Source of the DNA: an uncultured Granulosicoccaceae bacterium
Lineage (GTDB): Bacteria; Pseudomonadota; Gammaproteobacteria; Granulosicoccales; Granulosicoccaceae
Length of the DNA stretch: 64,000 nucleotides
Direction: 5' to 3'
Assembly (NCBI GenBank): GCA_938006335.1
Contig: CALLMF010000022.1
Location: 1 to 64,000, forward strand
Shown: piece after piece, positions 47,569-56,902 of the stretch
Numbering within the stretch: the stretch's first letter is position 1
Layout of the letters: each line of letters opens with the position of its first letter
Translations under genes and position numbers: made by a program
Notes under the pieces: model-generated
The model's database searches: none
Seen by the model: the letters and a program-made list of their open reading frames with translations, nothing else
Told to the model about the DNA's origin: nothing

Positions 47569-48395
47569 TGAACGTGACCAACGCCACATCCCATCGGCAC
47601 GTACTTGTTCACTATCACCTGTTCAAGAACGCGGGTACGTCTATCGAACGCCTGCTGCGCGATAGTTTCGGGGACGCATGGTCGTCATGGGACCGGGAGG
47701 AGCCCGGTGCGCGCATTTGTGGTCAGGACATGCAGCGGTGGCTGGAAGAGCGACCCGGCATCCGTGCGGTGTCCTCACATCAGGTCGTTCCTCCGGTGCC
47801 GCGCGGCAACCTGAGTGTTACGCCCATCGTCTTTCTGCGCGAGCCCCTGCTGCGAGTCAAGTCCGCATGGTTGTTCGAATGGCAGAAGCAACTCGGGCTC
47901 GAGACACCTAAAGGAAGTCTCGTCGAATACATCGAGTCGAAATTTGTCCACCAGAATTCCAGTGTCATCGCCAACTTCCAGGCGTCGCGCCTCGGCAATA
48001 TCCACTACGACGCGACACGCCCAAGACTTCATCGATACAACGAAGAGCTACTGTCGGCAGCGTGCGAATTCGTTGATTCACTGCCGTTTGTTGGCCTCGT
48101 AGAGCGTTTCTCTGATTCGCTGGAGCTGATGCAGGTGGCCTGTCGCCCGGGTTTCCCTGACTTCATCGTCAAGGAGCATCGTGAAAATGTGCTGGAATCC
48201 AGTGCCGACTCAGTGGAGGTTCGTCTCGAGAAGCTACGCGTGGACATTGGTAACGAGCTCTTCGATGAGCTCTGTGTACGTAACCGGCTGGATCTTCAGC
48301 TCTACGCCTATGCACGAGGACGTTTTGGCCACCAGTACGAGAGCCTGAGGGCCGGCGATGTCGGGCAGGATGCTTCATTATCCAGTGCCGCGTGA
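47568..48395 (+). CDS. Sulfotransferase-like protein 3
   Basis: A 275-residue protein. LVHYHLFKNAGTSIERLL near the N terminus is the PAPS loop (KNAGTS variant as in carbohydrate sulfotransferases) and PIVFLREPLLRVKSAWLFEW supplies the Arg and Ser of the 3'-phosphate site. The C-terminal third is unremarkable and polar. It overlaps the GT2-GT4 gene (TAATG), the closest coupling between a transferase and a sulfotransferase in the locus. It is unlike the other two in overall sequence, so the three may act on different positions. Confidence 0.78.
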   Translation: MNVTNATSHRHVLVHYHLFKNAGTSIERLLRDSFGDAWSSWDREEPGARICGQDMQRWLEERPGIRAVSSHQVVPPVPRGNLSVTPIVFLREPLLRVKSAWLFEWQKQLGLETPKGSLVEYIESKFVHQNSSVIANFQASRLGNIHYDATRPRLHRYNEELLSAACEFVDSLPFVGLVERFSDSLELMQVACRPGFPDFIVKEHRENVLESSADSVEVRLEKLRVDIGNELFDELCVRNRLDLQLYAYARGRFGHQYESLRAGDVGQDASLSSAA

Positions 48396-48457
48396 CGCTG
48401 TCGCTGGCCTGGAAACTGCTCCACCGCGTGTACCAAGCTGATATTCGGTAGTTGCCT

Positions 48458-49129
48458 GTGTCATCGCCTGCGGTTGTCCCATTCCCGAAAGAGCCGACCC
48501 GGTCGTCGGACGATGCTGCGCCCGAGAAAGAGCAGGCAAGCAAGAACAATCCGGTCAATACCGCAGTGCGAGATCTTTGTGCGCTCGCAACGGCCAGCGA
48601 GAACATCCGCGCTGATCTCGCGGCCATCGGGGTGCCGCGACGAGTAACCAATGTGCTGGTGGAACTCGGGGTTCAAAAGCAGACCGAGCGACTGGCCGAG
48701 ACTATCGACAGTGCGCTCGAACAGTCGGAAAAGGCCCATGGCGCCGGTGCACTCGACAAGACGACGTTGGCGGCCCGCGTTGTCGAGTTGGTACGGATCG
48801 AGGAAGACACGGACCACGCACGTCAGGTTGCGCGAGGGCAGGGACTCGACCCGCGGTCACTCGCCATTCTCTCGCAACTGATTCAGTCCAACCCCGGCGA
48901 TGGGGGGACACGTGCGGTCAACACACTGCTGGCCTACGCGACCGCGGCAGGAATCTCGCTGGATGGTGTGCCGCAACTGTCGGCCGAGTTGACGGCGCCG
49001 CCGCCCTCGGTGCTTCCCCAGATCCCACGTGGCCGTTCCGAGTCAGGTAGTTTTGCCCCGCGCCGCGTCCTGCGCGATGCCATCATTGGCGCTGCGATCG
49101 GCGTTGCCGTGATCGCAATACTGACGTGA
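48458..49129 (+). CDS. Hypothetical tail-anchored protein
   Basis: About 223 residues from GTG 48458. The N-terminal half is charged and helical (EKEQASKNNPVNTAVRDLC; VELGVQKQTERLAETIDSAL), followed by a Pro-rich linker (LTAPPPSVLPQIPRG) and a C-terminal hydrophobic helix (DAIIGAAIGVAVIAILT) ending at the last residue. It looks like a cytoplasmic domain anchored by its tail in the inner membrane. No family recognised. It closes the sulfotransferase segment, before the UXS promoter region. Confidence 0.6.
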   Translation: MSSPAVVPFPKEPTRSSDDAAPEKEQASKNNPVNTAVRDLCALATASENIRADLAAIGVPRRVTNVLVELGVQKQTERLAETIDSALEQSEKAHGAGALDKTTLAARVVELVRIEEDTDHARQVARGQGLDPRSLAILSQLIQSNPGDGGTRAVNTLLAYATAAGISLDGVPQLSAELTAPPPSVLPQIPRGRSESGSFAPRRVLRDAIIGAAIGVAVIAILT

Positions 49130-49137
49130 AATACAAT

Positions 49138-49155
49138 GTGACAAAATATTGTCAC
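49138..49155. promoter_or_regulatory. Perfect palindrome (possible operator) upstream of UXS
   Basis: GTGACAA-AATA-TTGTCAC is a perfect 7-bp inverted repeat with a 4-base centre, in an unusually AT-rich patch eight bases after the previous stop. It could be a repressor or activator site for UXS-rmlA, or a terminator for the upstream gene (no T run is present). A TATAGT lies downstream at 49259-49264 but lacks a good -35. Confidence 0.4.
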
Positions 49156-49331
49156 GTCGATGTGTCACCTTCTTTACGCGCCGCGCGAATCTGGTGGCCT
49201 GATGTTTGCAACTTCCGGATAGACACGTTTCGCGACGCTGAAAACTGCTCGCGACAACTATAGTACGCAGCTGTACCCGAGCGTCGCTACCGCGGCATTC
49301 TCAACACTACTTATCGGAATCTCCCATAGCA

Positions 49332-50351
49332 ATGAATGACGTTACTTCGCGCCTTGGCAGCCATACTCGTAAACGCATTCTGGTAACAGGCGGCGCGGGC
49401 TTTCTTGGTTCGCACCTGTGTGAGCGTTTACTGGCCGATGGCAATGAAGTCATCTGCATGGACAACTACTTTACCGGCTCTAAAAAGAACATCCAGCCGT
49501 TGCTGGACAACCCGGCTTTCGAGTTGATGCGTCATGACGTGACCTTCCCGATCTACCTCGAGATCGACGAAATCTACAACCTGGCGTGCCCTGCATCGCC
49601 CATTCACTACCAGCACGATCCGGTACAGACCACCAAGACAAGCGTGCACGGTGCCATCAACATGCTGGGTCTTGCCAAGCGCACCGGCGCCAAGATCTTC
49701 CAGGCCTCGACCAGTGAAGTCTACGGTGATCCGAAAGTGCACCCGCAAAACGAATCCTACTGGGGGCATGTCAACCCGATCGGCTTCCGTTCCTGCTATG
49801 ACGAGGGCAAGCGGTGCGCCGAGACCCTGTTTTTCGACTACCACCGTCAGCACGACCTGCGTATCAAGGTAGGCCGTATCTTCAACACCTATGGTCCGCG
49901 CATGCACCCGGCCGATGGCCGTGTGGTATCCAACTTCATCATGCAGGCGCTCACCGGCGAAAGCATCACCATCTACGGTGAAGGCCAGCAGACGCGTTCA
50001 TTCTGCTACTGCCTGGATCTGATCGAAGCTTTTGTTCGCATCATGGCCACGGGAGACGATTTCACCGGCCCTGTCAACATCGGCAACCCGGATGAGTTCA
50101 CGATCCGTCAGCTGGCTGAGAAGGTCATCGAAATGACCGGTTCCAAGTCCAAGCTCGAGTTCCGCGATCTCCCGAGTGATGATCCGACCCAGCGTCGCCC
50201 CGATATCTCGCTCGCCAAGGAAAAGCTCGATTGGGTGCCTTCCGTCAATCTTGAGCAGGGTCTTGCCAAGACCATCGAATATTTCGACGCTCTGTTGAAG
50301 GGTAACGATCTGACAGCCGCGTCGGCCGTCCCGGTACAAAAGGCATCGTAA
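49332..50351 (+). CDS. UDP-glucuronate decarboxylase (UDP-xylose synthase, UXS)
   Basis: A 339-residue extended SDR. The start [19 protein letters not shown] is the NAD site. [30 protein letters not shown] and the YxxxK catalytic pair ([11 protein letters not shown]) with [19 protein letters not shown] are hallmarks of UXS, not of UDP-glucose epimerases. It decarboxylates UDP-glucuronate to UDP-xylose in the cytosol, providing a xylosyl donor. Two bases later begins rmlA, so they are an operon. Confidence 0.92.
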   Translation: MNDVTSRLGSHTRKRILVTGGAGFLGSHLCERLLADGNEVICMDNYFTGSKKNIQPLLDNPAFELMRHDVTFPIYLEIDEIYNLACPASPIHYQHDPVQTTKTSVHGAINMLGLAKRTGAKIFQASTSEVYGDPKVHPQNESYWGHVNPIGFRSCYDEGKRCAETLFFDYHRQHDLRIKVGRIFNTYGPRMHPADGRVVSNFIMQALTGESITIYGEGQQTRSFCYCLDLIEAFVRIMATGDDFTGPVNIGNPDEFTIRQLAEKVIEMTGSKSKLEFRDLPSDDPTQRRPDISLAKEKLDWVPSVNLEQGLAKTIEYFDALLKGNDLTAASAVPVQKAS

Positions 50352-50353
50352 CA

Positions 50354-51253
50354 ATGAAGGGGATCATTCTTGCTGGTGGGTCCGGGACACGGTTGCACCC
50401 GATCACGCAAGTGGTCTCCAAGCAGTTGCTGCCGGTCTACGACAAGCCCATGGTGTACTACCCGCTGAGCACGTTGATGCTCGCCGGGATCAAGGACATC
50501 CTGTTGATCTCCACCCCCCGCGACGTGCCGCTGTTCCATCAGTTGCTTGGAGACGGCAGTCGCTGGGGCATCAATCTCGAATACGCGGTGCAGCCGTCTC
50601 CGGACGGTCTTGCACAAGCGTTCCTGATCGGTGAAGAATTCATTGGTGACGATGATGTCGCCCTGATCCTTGGCGACAACATCTTTCATGGCCATGACTT
50701 GTCCACGCTGCTGTCAAACGCCGTTTCTCGGCCTAGCGGCGCTAGTGTGTTCGCCTATCAGGTGTCTGATCCGGAACGTTATGGTGTGGTCTCGTTTGAT
50801 GAGCACGGACGCGCTCTGGACATCGAGGAGAAGCCAGCCAGACCCAAGTCCAACCATGCGGTTACTGGCTTGTATTTCTATGACAACGATGTGGTTGACA
50901 TTGCCAAATCCGTCGAACCGTCGCCACGTGGCGAGCTCGAAATTACTGACGTCAACAAGACCTACCTCGAACGAGGGGACTTGATGGTCGAGGTCATGTC
51001 ACGCGGTTTCGCCTGGCTGGATACGGGAACGGGCGAGTCCTTGCTTGAAGCGGGGCAGTTTGTGGCAACGCTTGAAAGTCGCCAGGGCGTCAAGATTGCC
51101 TGCCCGGAAGAGATCAGCTGGAGAAATGGCTGGATTTCCGATGCGGACATGCTCGCCATGGGCGCAGCTTTGAGCAAGAATGGCTACGGGCGCTATCTGC
51201 GATCCTTGGTCGAAGAGCAAAGCCAGCTGACTCCACTCAAGCTCGCCAGCTAA
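50354..51253 (+). CDS. rmlA: Glucose-1-phosphate thymidylyltransferase
   Basis: A 299-residue nucleotidyltransferase: [17 protein letters not shown] at the N terminus, [30 protein letters not shown] and [19 protein letters not shown]. It makes dTDP-glucose, precursor of dTDP-rhamnose and other deoxysugars. No rmlB, rmlC or rmlD follow here, so later steps must be encoded elsewhere. It begins 2 bp after UXS and is convergent with a GT2 gene. Confidence 0.95.
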   Translation: MKGIILAGGSGTRLHPITQVVSKQLLPVYDKPMVYYPLSTLMLAGIKDILLISTPRDVPLFHQLLGDGSRWGINLEYAVQPSPDGLAQAFLIGEEFIGDDDVALILGDNIFHGHDLSTLLSNAVSRPSGASVFAYQVSDPERYGVVSFDEHGRALDIEEKPARPKSNHAVTGLYFYDNDVVDIAKSVEPSPRGELEITDVNKTYLERGDLMVEVMSRGFAWLDTGTGESLLEAGQFVATLESRQGVKIACPEEISWRNGWISDADMLAMGAALSKNGYGRYLRSLVEEQSQLTPLKLAS

Positions 51254-51270
51254 CGGTCAGTGCCCTGATC

Positions 51271-52326
51271 TCAGGGCTCCAGATCGATATGCTTGCCGCG
51301 ATATCGCTGTGTGATCAACAGTACCACCGCGACGCGCAAGCGATGCATGAATCCGCGCTTGAGAAAGCCGCCTTTGAGGACCACGGCCAGTAGCGCAGCG
51401 CGTGAGCGCGACAGGCAGAGATAGTCGTGAAAGTCCCGCAGCACCTGCAGGTCTGCTTCGCTTGGGCGCGGGCGATGCTCGTGGCATTCGAGCAAGGCGC
51501 CGACCGCATCGGTGCGGCAGTCTTCCTTGAAAGGCAATTTGAAATTGCGCTGCACGACGCGGTGCAGTGATGTGCTCCGCAGAGCGGCGCTGGCGCCGGG
51601 ATTGATACTGCCAGCGGGATTGCTTGCGTTACTTGAGTGAAGTCGATACGAGACCAGCGTGTCGGGCACAAAGCACCGGCGGCCGTAGAGTTCAGCCACG
51701 ACTGCGAGCCACCAGTCGTGGACATGCACACCCGTTGGAAAGGGCAATGCAAGCATCGCGAGCGCGCGGTTCATCAGACAGGTATTACCCATGACACCGT
51801 TCTGGCCCAGTACTCGTGCAAGATTCGGTTCGTCGTCAATGTCATAGCCGCGTGTGCTGACAAACGATGAAGCAATCTCGATCCTGTGTTCATCGACGAT
51901 GACCAGATCCGAGTGGGCGAGATGCGGGGTGGCGGCACCCAGCACCTGCTCGGAAGCCAGGAGACGCTCCATGCCGGCCGCGATCCTGTCGGAGTGCCAT
52001 ACGTCGTCCTGATCGCTCAGTGCAATGTAGTCGGCGCCACTGTCGAGCGCTTGTGCAATCCCGCGGGCAAAGTTGCCGACGTAGCCGAGGTTGCTCGTAT
52101 GCGCGAACACCTCAGCCTCAGCTGGGTGTGATTGCGCGATCGCTACGCTGTTGTCATCCGAGGCATCATCGTGCACCCGGATATTCACGGGCCACGACTG
52201 TTGCTGGATGGACTCCAGCTGCTCCGCCAGGTGCTGCTGACCGCGAAAAGTGCACAGAACCACGGCAACGCGTGGTCTGGGATCTACCGCTGGGCCGTCC
52301 TGTCGGATGTCGGAATCAGTGGTCAT
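51271..52326 (-). CDS. GT2-family glycosyltransferase (rhamnosyltransferase-like)
   Basis: A 351-residue GT-A enzyme: VAVVLCTFRGQQHLAEQLESI, DDASDDNSVAIA, YIALSDQDDVWHSDRI (DxD motif) and GVHVHDWWLAVVAELYG. The SDQDDVW and HDWW pattern is typical of GT2 enzymes adding rhamnose or galactose to surface glycans. Pairing with rmlA is consistent with rhamnose but is not proof. It overlaps the upstream GT2 gene by ATGA. Confidence 0.87.
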   Translation of the reverse strand: MTTDSDIRQDGPAVDPRPRVAVVLCTFRGQQHLAEQLESIQQQSWPVNIRVHDDASDDNSVAIAQSHPAEAEVFAHTSNLGYVGNFARGIAQALDSGADYIALSDQDDVWHSDRIAAGMERLLASEQVLGAATPHLAHSDLVIVDEHRIEIASSFVSTRGYDIDDEPNLARVLGQNGVMGNTCLMNRALAMLALPFPTGVHVHDWWLAVVAELYGRRCFVPDTLVSYRLHSSNASNPAGSINPGASAALRSTSLHRVVQRNFKLPFKEDCRTDAVGALLECHEHRPRPSEADLQVLRDFHDYLCLSRSRAALLAVVLKGGFLKRGFMHRLRVAVVLLITQRYRGKHIDLEP

Positions 52327-53252
52327 GTCAGGCCGATAACCCGCGCCAGTTGGCTTCTGAGTCTCTGGTGCAAGTGGCGCAGTCCCTCAGGCTCACTTGC
52401 GGGGCGTCGAATGTCCGCGGGCAAGTGGGCCAGATAGGGGTCGTGCTCAAGCAGCTTCCCCCACCGTTCGTGCATGAAAGCGACCTCGCTGGCGTGCCGG
52501 CGACGGGCTTCCGGATCACGTCGGCTACCGCTCCGACGGGACACGGATTCGTGGTGATACAGCATGGCATCGGGTGCCCAGATGCATCGGTAGCCTGCGA
52601 TGTCCGCCCGCAGGCACAGGTCCACATCGTTCCAGGCAATGGCGAGTTGTTCCTCAAAGCCGTTGATTTCCTCGAAGACCTCACGCCGTAACAGCAGGCA
52701 GGCACCGGTGACGGCACTGACCCGTCGGGGTTTGGTCAGCCAGTCTGAGGGGCCCGGGTCATGCCGATCGCGTCCCTTGAAGGGATGTCCGGCCACGCGC
52801 CCCATGCCGAGCATCACACCCGCGTGTTGAACGGTGCCGTCCGGATAGAGCAGTTTGGCTCCGACGCAACCGGTCAGCGGATGGCTTGCGTGAGAAATCA
52901 GCGTCCGCAGCCAGTGACCACTGTCAATCACCTCGATGTCGTCGTTCATCAGACACAGGAAATCCCCTCGGGCGCTAGCCGCAGCGGCGTTATTGAGCCT
53001 GGAATAGTTGAATGGGGATGGGTCGCGGATAACGCGTACCGACTCGAAGCCTTCAGCACGAAGCCGCTGTTCCGCATTATCCAGCCATCCGCACGCCGCC
53101 TCTTGATCGCTACCGTTGTCGACAATCAGCAGCTCGATCCGGTGGTTTCTTGTGGTCGGGATGAGGCTTGTGGTGAGCGTGTCCAGCAGTGCCACCTGAT
53201 TGCGCGTCGGCACGATGATTGATGTCAGTGGCGTCGTGGGCGTGGGTGACAT
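52323..53252 (-). CDS. GT2-family glycosyltransferase
   Basis: About 309 residues from ATG 53252 (the longer ORF to 53411 starts with a basic, improbable stretch). GT-A motifs are TSIIVPTRNQVALLDTL, LLIVDNGSD, FNYSRLNNAAAASARGDF and CLMNDDIEV, with VTGACLLLRREVFEEINGF and AWNDVDLCLRADIAGYRC at the acceptor end. It resembles O-antigen and capsule GT2 enzymes. A 150-bp divergent gap separates it from kpsC. Confidence 0.87.
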   Translation of the reverse strand: MSPTPTTPLTSIIVPTRNQVALLDTLTTSLIPTTRNHRIELLIVDNGSDQEAACGWLDNAEQRLRAEGFESVRVIRDPSPFNYSRLNNAAAASARGDFLCLMNDDIEVIDSGHWLRTLISHASHPLTGCVGAKLLYPDGTVQHAGVMLGMGRVAGHPFKGRDRHDPGPSDWLTKPRRVSAVTGACLLLRREVFEEINGFEEQLAIAWNDVDLCLRADIAGYRCIWAPDAMLYHHESVSRRSGSRRDPEARRRHASEVAFMHERWGKLLEHDPYLAHLPADIRRPASEPEGLRHLHQRLRSQLARVIGLT

Positions 53253-53401
53253 GCGAATTGCAGGATGCGAGGGTCGTCGCCTGAGGGTGCAGGGAGTGTG
53301 CCTGTTGCTGCTCCTGTCGATATTGTCGGCACGTTTGAACGCGGTGGCTTGATTCCTGCTGCGGCTCTTCAGACGAGCCCGCTCGGGCTGCCCTTGTAGA
53401 T

Positions 53402-55582
53402 ATGCGCGCACGTGTCACCGCTCAACCGATGAAGTCTGCTGCCCGCACACACGAGTCTGGAAGCGCAGCCTCTGCGGATGCTGCGTCTGCCGCTGAACCT
53501 GACGGTAGCAGGGCGAGTGGTGTACGTGTTGCCGTTTCGGATTCGCGTGGTATTCGCTCGCTCGCTCACCTCGATCGGTTCCTCGGAGTAGAGCGTATCC
53601 TGTCCATCCCGGACTCACGGCGAGCCAACTTGAATCCCGATGTGGCGCTTGTCTGGGGACGCAAGGAGACCGGCACCGCAACCGAGTCCCACGCGCGCAC
53701 GGCTGGCATTCCTGTCTGGCATCTGGAGGATGGCTGGATTCGGACGTGTTCCTCGGATGCACATTCGCGTCGGGTCTATTCATTGCTGGTGGATCCTGTG
53801 GGCGTCTACTACGACGCATCACGCCCTTCGTTGATCGAGCGTGAACTCACCAACGAGTTGTTTGCTGACGACAGTGACCCACGTTTGGCCCAGGCCAGAC
53901 AGTGGCGTCAGAAACTAGTCGCAGCAGGGGTCACTAAATACAACTGGGTGATGCCAGGTGATGCGCATCTACCTTCAAAGCCCTTCGTGCTCGTGGTTGA
54001 TCAGACCCGGGATGATGCGTCGGTCGTCTTCGGTGGTGCCGACACTTCTCACTTTACGGCGATGCTCGACGCTGCGCTTGATGAGAATCCGGGGATCGAC
54101 GTTGTTGTTCGCACTCACCCAGATGTGGTGAGTGGTCGACGTGAGGGTTACCTTGGCGACGCCGCGGATAGGCCTCGGGTACGGCTTGTGGCGGGTACCG
54201 ATAATGCGTTTTCGTGGCTGAAGCATGCACAGAAGATATATACGGTCACGTCCCAGCTCGGTTACGAGGCCTTGCTCGTGGAGCGTGAGGTGGTCGTGTT
54301 TGGTGCGCCGTTCTACGCTGGCTGGGGGCTGACAGACGATCGATCCTCACACGTGGCCTTGCAACGTCGTCGTGATACACGTGCACGAAGCTGCACGATC
54401 GATGAGCTGTTTCATGCCTCGCATATCTCGCTGTGTCGCTATCGTTCGCCTGTCGATGGCACGGAGTGGACTCTCGGTGACTGTCTGGATCATGTGGCCT
54501 TGCAGCAGGACATGTTCATGCGCAATGCCAAACGCCTTTTTGCTGTAGGTATCACGCCGTGGAAGCGCCGTTACATCGAACAGTACTTGCGCTCGCCCGG
54601 TGGTTCCTTGCGATTCGGTTCGCAGCGCGCGGCAGAGACGGCTCTTGCAAAGGGAGAAGTCGACGCCCTGGTTACATGGAGCTTCCGGAAAGCGCCTGCC
54701 GTAAGTGCTGACGTGGAATTGTGGCGGCTTGAAGACGGATTTGTACGATCAGTAGGGCTGGGTTCGGACTACACGCCTCCGGGTTCCCTGGTTGTCGATA
54801 CATCAGGCTTGTATTTCGACGCTGGTGCCCCAAGCGATCTGGAGAAATTATTGAACGACTACGAGTGCACTCCCAGTGAAGTGCTCCGAGCTTCGCGTCT
54901 CAAGCGCCGAATCGTTGAAGCAGGCGTCAGCAAGTACGGCGGCGGCAGTGTGGGGAAAACACCTAGCCGTCCTGCCGACAAGAAGGTCGTTCTGGTCGTA
55001 GGGCAGGTCGAGTCTGACGAATCGATCCGCCGTGGGTGTTTTGAAGTGGCGACCAATGCGGCCCTGCTACAAGCGACCCGAAAGCATGGTCCCAATGACT
55101 GGATCGTGTATCGCCCTCATCCCGATGTGGTCAGCGGCAACCGGAAGGGAGCGGTCGATGCCGGTACGCTTGCGGCCTGCGCTGACGCGATCGATACATC
55201 ATCATCGATTCACGCAACGCTTGAAAGCGTTGACGACGTGCATGTGATGACATCACTGACCGGTTTCGAAGCCTTGTTGCGTGGGCGCAGGGTCACGACG
55301 TGGGGGGCGCCATTCTATGCAGGTTGGGGTCTCACCGAAGACAAGCAATCGGTGCCAAGGCGACGGCGCAGGCGAACGCTCGAGGAGTTGTTGTACCTCG
55401 CGTTCATCAAGTACCCGCGCTACGTGGATATCGCCACTGGCGAGTTTGTCAGTGTCGAGGCGCTGATCGACACAATTGAAAAACGGCAGGCCGGGCAGTT
55501 GCTACAGCAGCCAAAGACATGGAGTCAACGCCAGGTGTCCAAGCTAGGCAATATAGTTCGGGGTATTTCCTATGCGCCGTGA
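53402..55582 (+). CDS. kpsC: Capsule beta-Kdo transferase KpsC
   Basis: A 726-residue protein made of two similar halves, each with an LEDGW/LEDGF-type block (WHLEDGWIRT near 105; WRLEDGFVRSVG near 440) and each ending in the GFEALL or GYEALL, WGAPFYAGWGL block. KpsC adds Kdo residues in alternating beta-2,4 and beta-2,7 linkage to the lipid anchor that carries group 2-type capsules. The double-domain form is complete. Two ATGs (53402, 53429) are possible. It overlaps kpsS by 11 bp. Confidence 0.93.
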   Translation: MRARVTAQPMKSAARTHESGSAASADAASAAEPDGSRASGVRVAVSDSRGIRSLAHLDRFLGVERILSIPDSRRANLNPDVALVWGRKETGTATESHARTAGIPVWHLEDGWIRTCSSDAHSRRVYSLLVDPVGVYYDASRPSLIERELTNELFADDSDPRLAQARQWRQKLVAAGVTKYNWVMPGDAHLPSKPFVLVVDQTRDDASVVFGGADTSHFTAMLDAALDENPGIDVVVRTHPDVVSGRREGYLGDAADRPRVRLVAGTDNAFSWLKHAQKIYTVTSQLGYEALLVEREVVVFGAPFYAGWGLTDDRSSHVALQRRRDTRARSCTIDELFHASHISLCRYRSPVDGTEWTLGDCLDHVALQQDMFMRNAKRLFAVGITPWKRRYIEQYLRSPGGSLRFGSQRAAETALAKGEVDALVTWSFRKAPAVSADVELWRLEDGFVRSVGLGSDYTPPGSLVVDTSGLYFDAGAPSDLEKLLNDYECTPSEVLRASRLKRRIVEAGVSKYGGGSVGKTPSRPADKKVVLVVGQVESDESIRRGCFEVATNAALLQATRKHGPNDWIVYRPHPDVVSGNRKGAVDAGTLAACADAIDTSSSIHATLESVDDVHVMTSLTGFEALLRGRRVTTWGAPFYAGWGLTEDKQSVPRRRRRRTLEELLYLAFIKYPRYVDIATGEFVSVEALIDTIEKRQAGQLLQQPKTWSQRQVSKLGNIVRGISYAP

Positions 55583-56879
55583 TGTTCTATTGCTGCAAGG
55601 GCCGGTCGGGCCATTCTTTGCGCGTTTCGCACAAGGGATGGAGTCACGAGGTTTTCGTGTCTGGAAAGTCAACTTCAACGGCGGTGACCGGTTCTTCTAC
55701 AAGCAGCCGCGAACTCTGGATTTTACCGGCCGCCTTGAAGACTGGGAACCTCACCTTGAGCGACTGATCATCAACCGGAAGATCGGTCGCATCTATCTTT
55801 TTGGTGACTGTCGCGCTTATCACCGTGTCGCGAGAGAAGTGGCAGAGCGTAACGGTGTTCGCCTGTTCGTGTTCGAGGAGGGTTATATCCGACCGAACTT
55901 CATCACGCTTGAGGAAAACGGCGTCAACGGCCACTCCAGCCTGATGCAGGATCCCATTCGTCTGGATCGCCAGGAAGGTCCGTTACCGACCGAGCATGCA
56001 GTGCCGGGTGGCAGCTTTCGCACAGCTGTAGTGAGCTCGATGTTGTATTACTGGGCGTGTGCTTTTGCCAAGCGACGATACCCGCACTACCGTCATCATC
56101 GACCGCTCAGCTGGTTTGGTGAAGGGAGACGATGGATTCTCTCGGGCCTGCGCAAGGTGCGCTACAGGCTCAGTGAGCGCCGCATGCTGGGCGAGCTATT
56201 GCCCCAGTTCGAGCACAACTACTTCGTATGCCCGCTACAGGTACATTGCGACATGCAGGTCGTGGTGCACTCGGATTACAACTCCATTGAGCACTTCATA
56301 GGGGATGTGCTGGCTTCATTTGCGATGCATGCGCCGACCAACAAGGCGCTGGTATTCAAGCATCACCCCATGGATCGGGCATATACCGACTACGGGGCCG
56401 TGATTTCGAATCTGGCAGCCGAGCTCGGAATTGCCGATCGCGTCTATTATGTGCACGACGTTGATCTTCCGACCTTGCTGCGCAATGCTCAGGGAACCGT
56501 ACTGATCAACTCGACCGTAGGCGTGTCCTCCTTGTTCCACAGAACTCCCGTCAAGGCCCTGGGGCGCGCGGTGTACGACATCGACGGGCTTACCGCTCAG
56601 GAACCGCTCGAAGAGTTCTGGCATGACACGAGACCTGTCGATACCGAGGCCTTTGATACGTTTCGCGCCAACCTGCTGCTACGCAACCAGCTCAATGGAA
56701 ATTTCTTTCGTCGATTGTTGACTGACGATCCAGCGGGCATCGTATGGGCGTCGCGTCTACTTGATCAGCACAGCTTCCATGAGGATCGGCCCGAACGTGT
56801 CAGCCGTCCGACCTTCAGTGTCGTTGAAGGTACCGGCAAGTCAGTATCTGACACCCATCATGGCGATCGCGCTGCCTGA
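55572..56879 (+). CDS. kpsS: Capsule polysaccharide modification/export protein KpsS
   Basis: A 435-residue protein typical of KpsS/LipB: MRRDVLLLQGPVGPFFARFA at the N terminus, YLFGDCRAYHRVAREVAERNG, VFEEGYIRPNFITLEENGVN and GTVLINSTVGVSSLFHRTPVK. KpsS adds the first Kdo to lyso-phosphatidylglycerol, after which KpsC extends it. The 11-bp overlap with kpsC is the usual arrangement. It closes the capsule locus. Confidence 0.93.
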   Translation: MRRDVLLLQGPVGPFFARFAQGMESRGFRVWKVNFNGGDRFFYKQPRTLDFTGRLEDWEPHLERLIINRKIGRIYLFGDCRAYHRVAREVAERNGVRLFVFEEGYIRPNFITLEENGVNGHSSLMQDPIRLDRQEGPLPTEHAVPGGSFRTAVVSSMLYYWACAFAKRRYPHYRHHRPLSWFGEGRRWILSGLRKVRYRLSERRMLGELLPQFEHNYFVCPLQVHCDMQVVVHSDYNSIEHFIGDVLASFAMHAPTNKALVFKHHPMDRAYTDYGAVISNLAAELGIADRVYYVHDVDLPTLLRNAQGTVLINSTVGVSSLFHRTPVKALGRAVYDIDGLTAQEPLEEFWHDTRPVDTEAFDTFRANLLLRNQLNGNFFRRLLTDDPAGIVWASRLLDQHSFHEDRPERVSRPTFSVVEGTGKSVSDTHHGDRAA

Positions 56880-56902
56880 GGCGCTTCGGTTGCGGCGCCC
56901 CG

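Noticed and set aside
49138-49155. Palindrome read as a CRP/Vfr site
   Set aside because: It has TGTGA and TCAC halves, but the centre spacing is 10 bases in place of the usual 6, so it is not a normal CRP site.
53110-53418. Extended N terminus of the GT2 gene at 52323-53252
   Set aside because: The added 53 residues are Arg/Gln-rich, lack conservation in type and would overlap the kpsC promoter region; the ATG at 53252 starts right at the GT2 fold.
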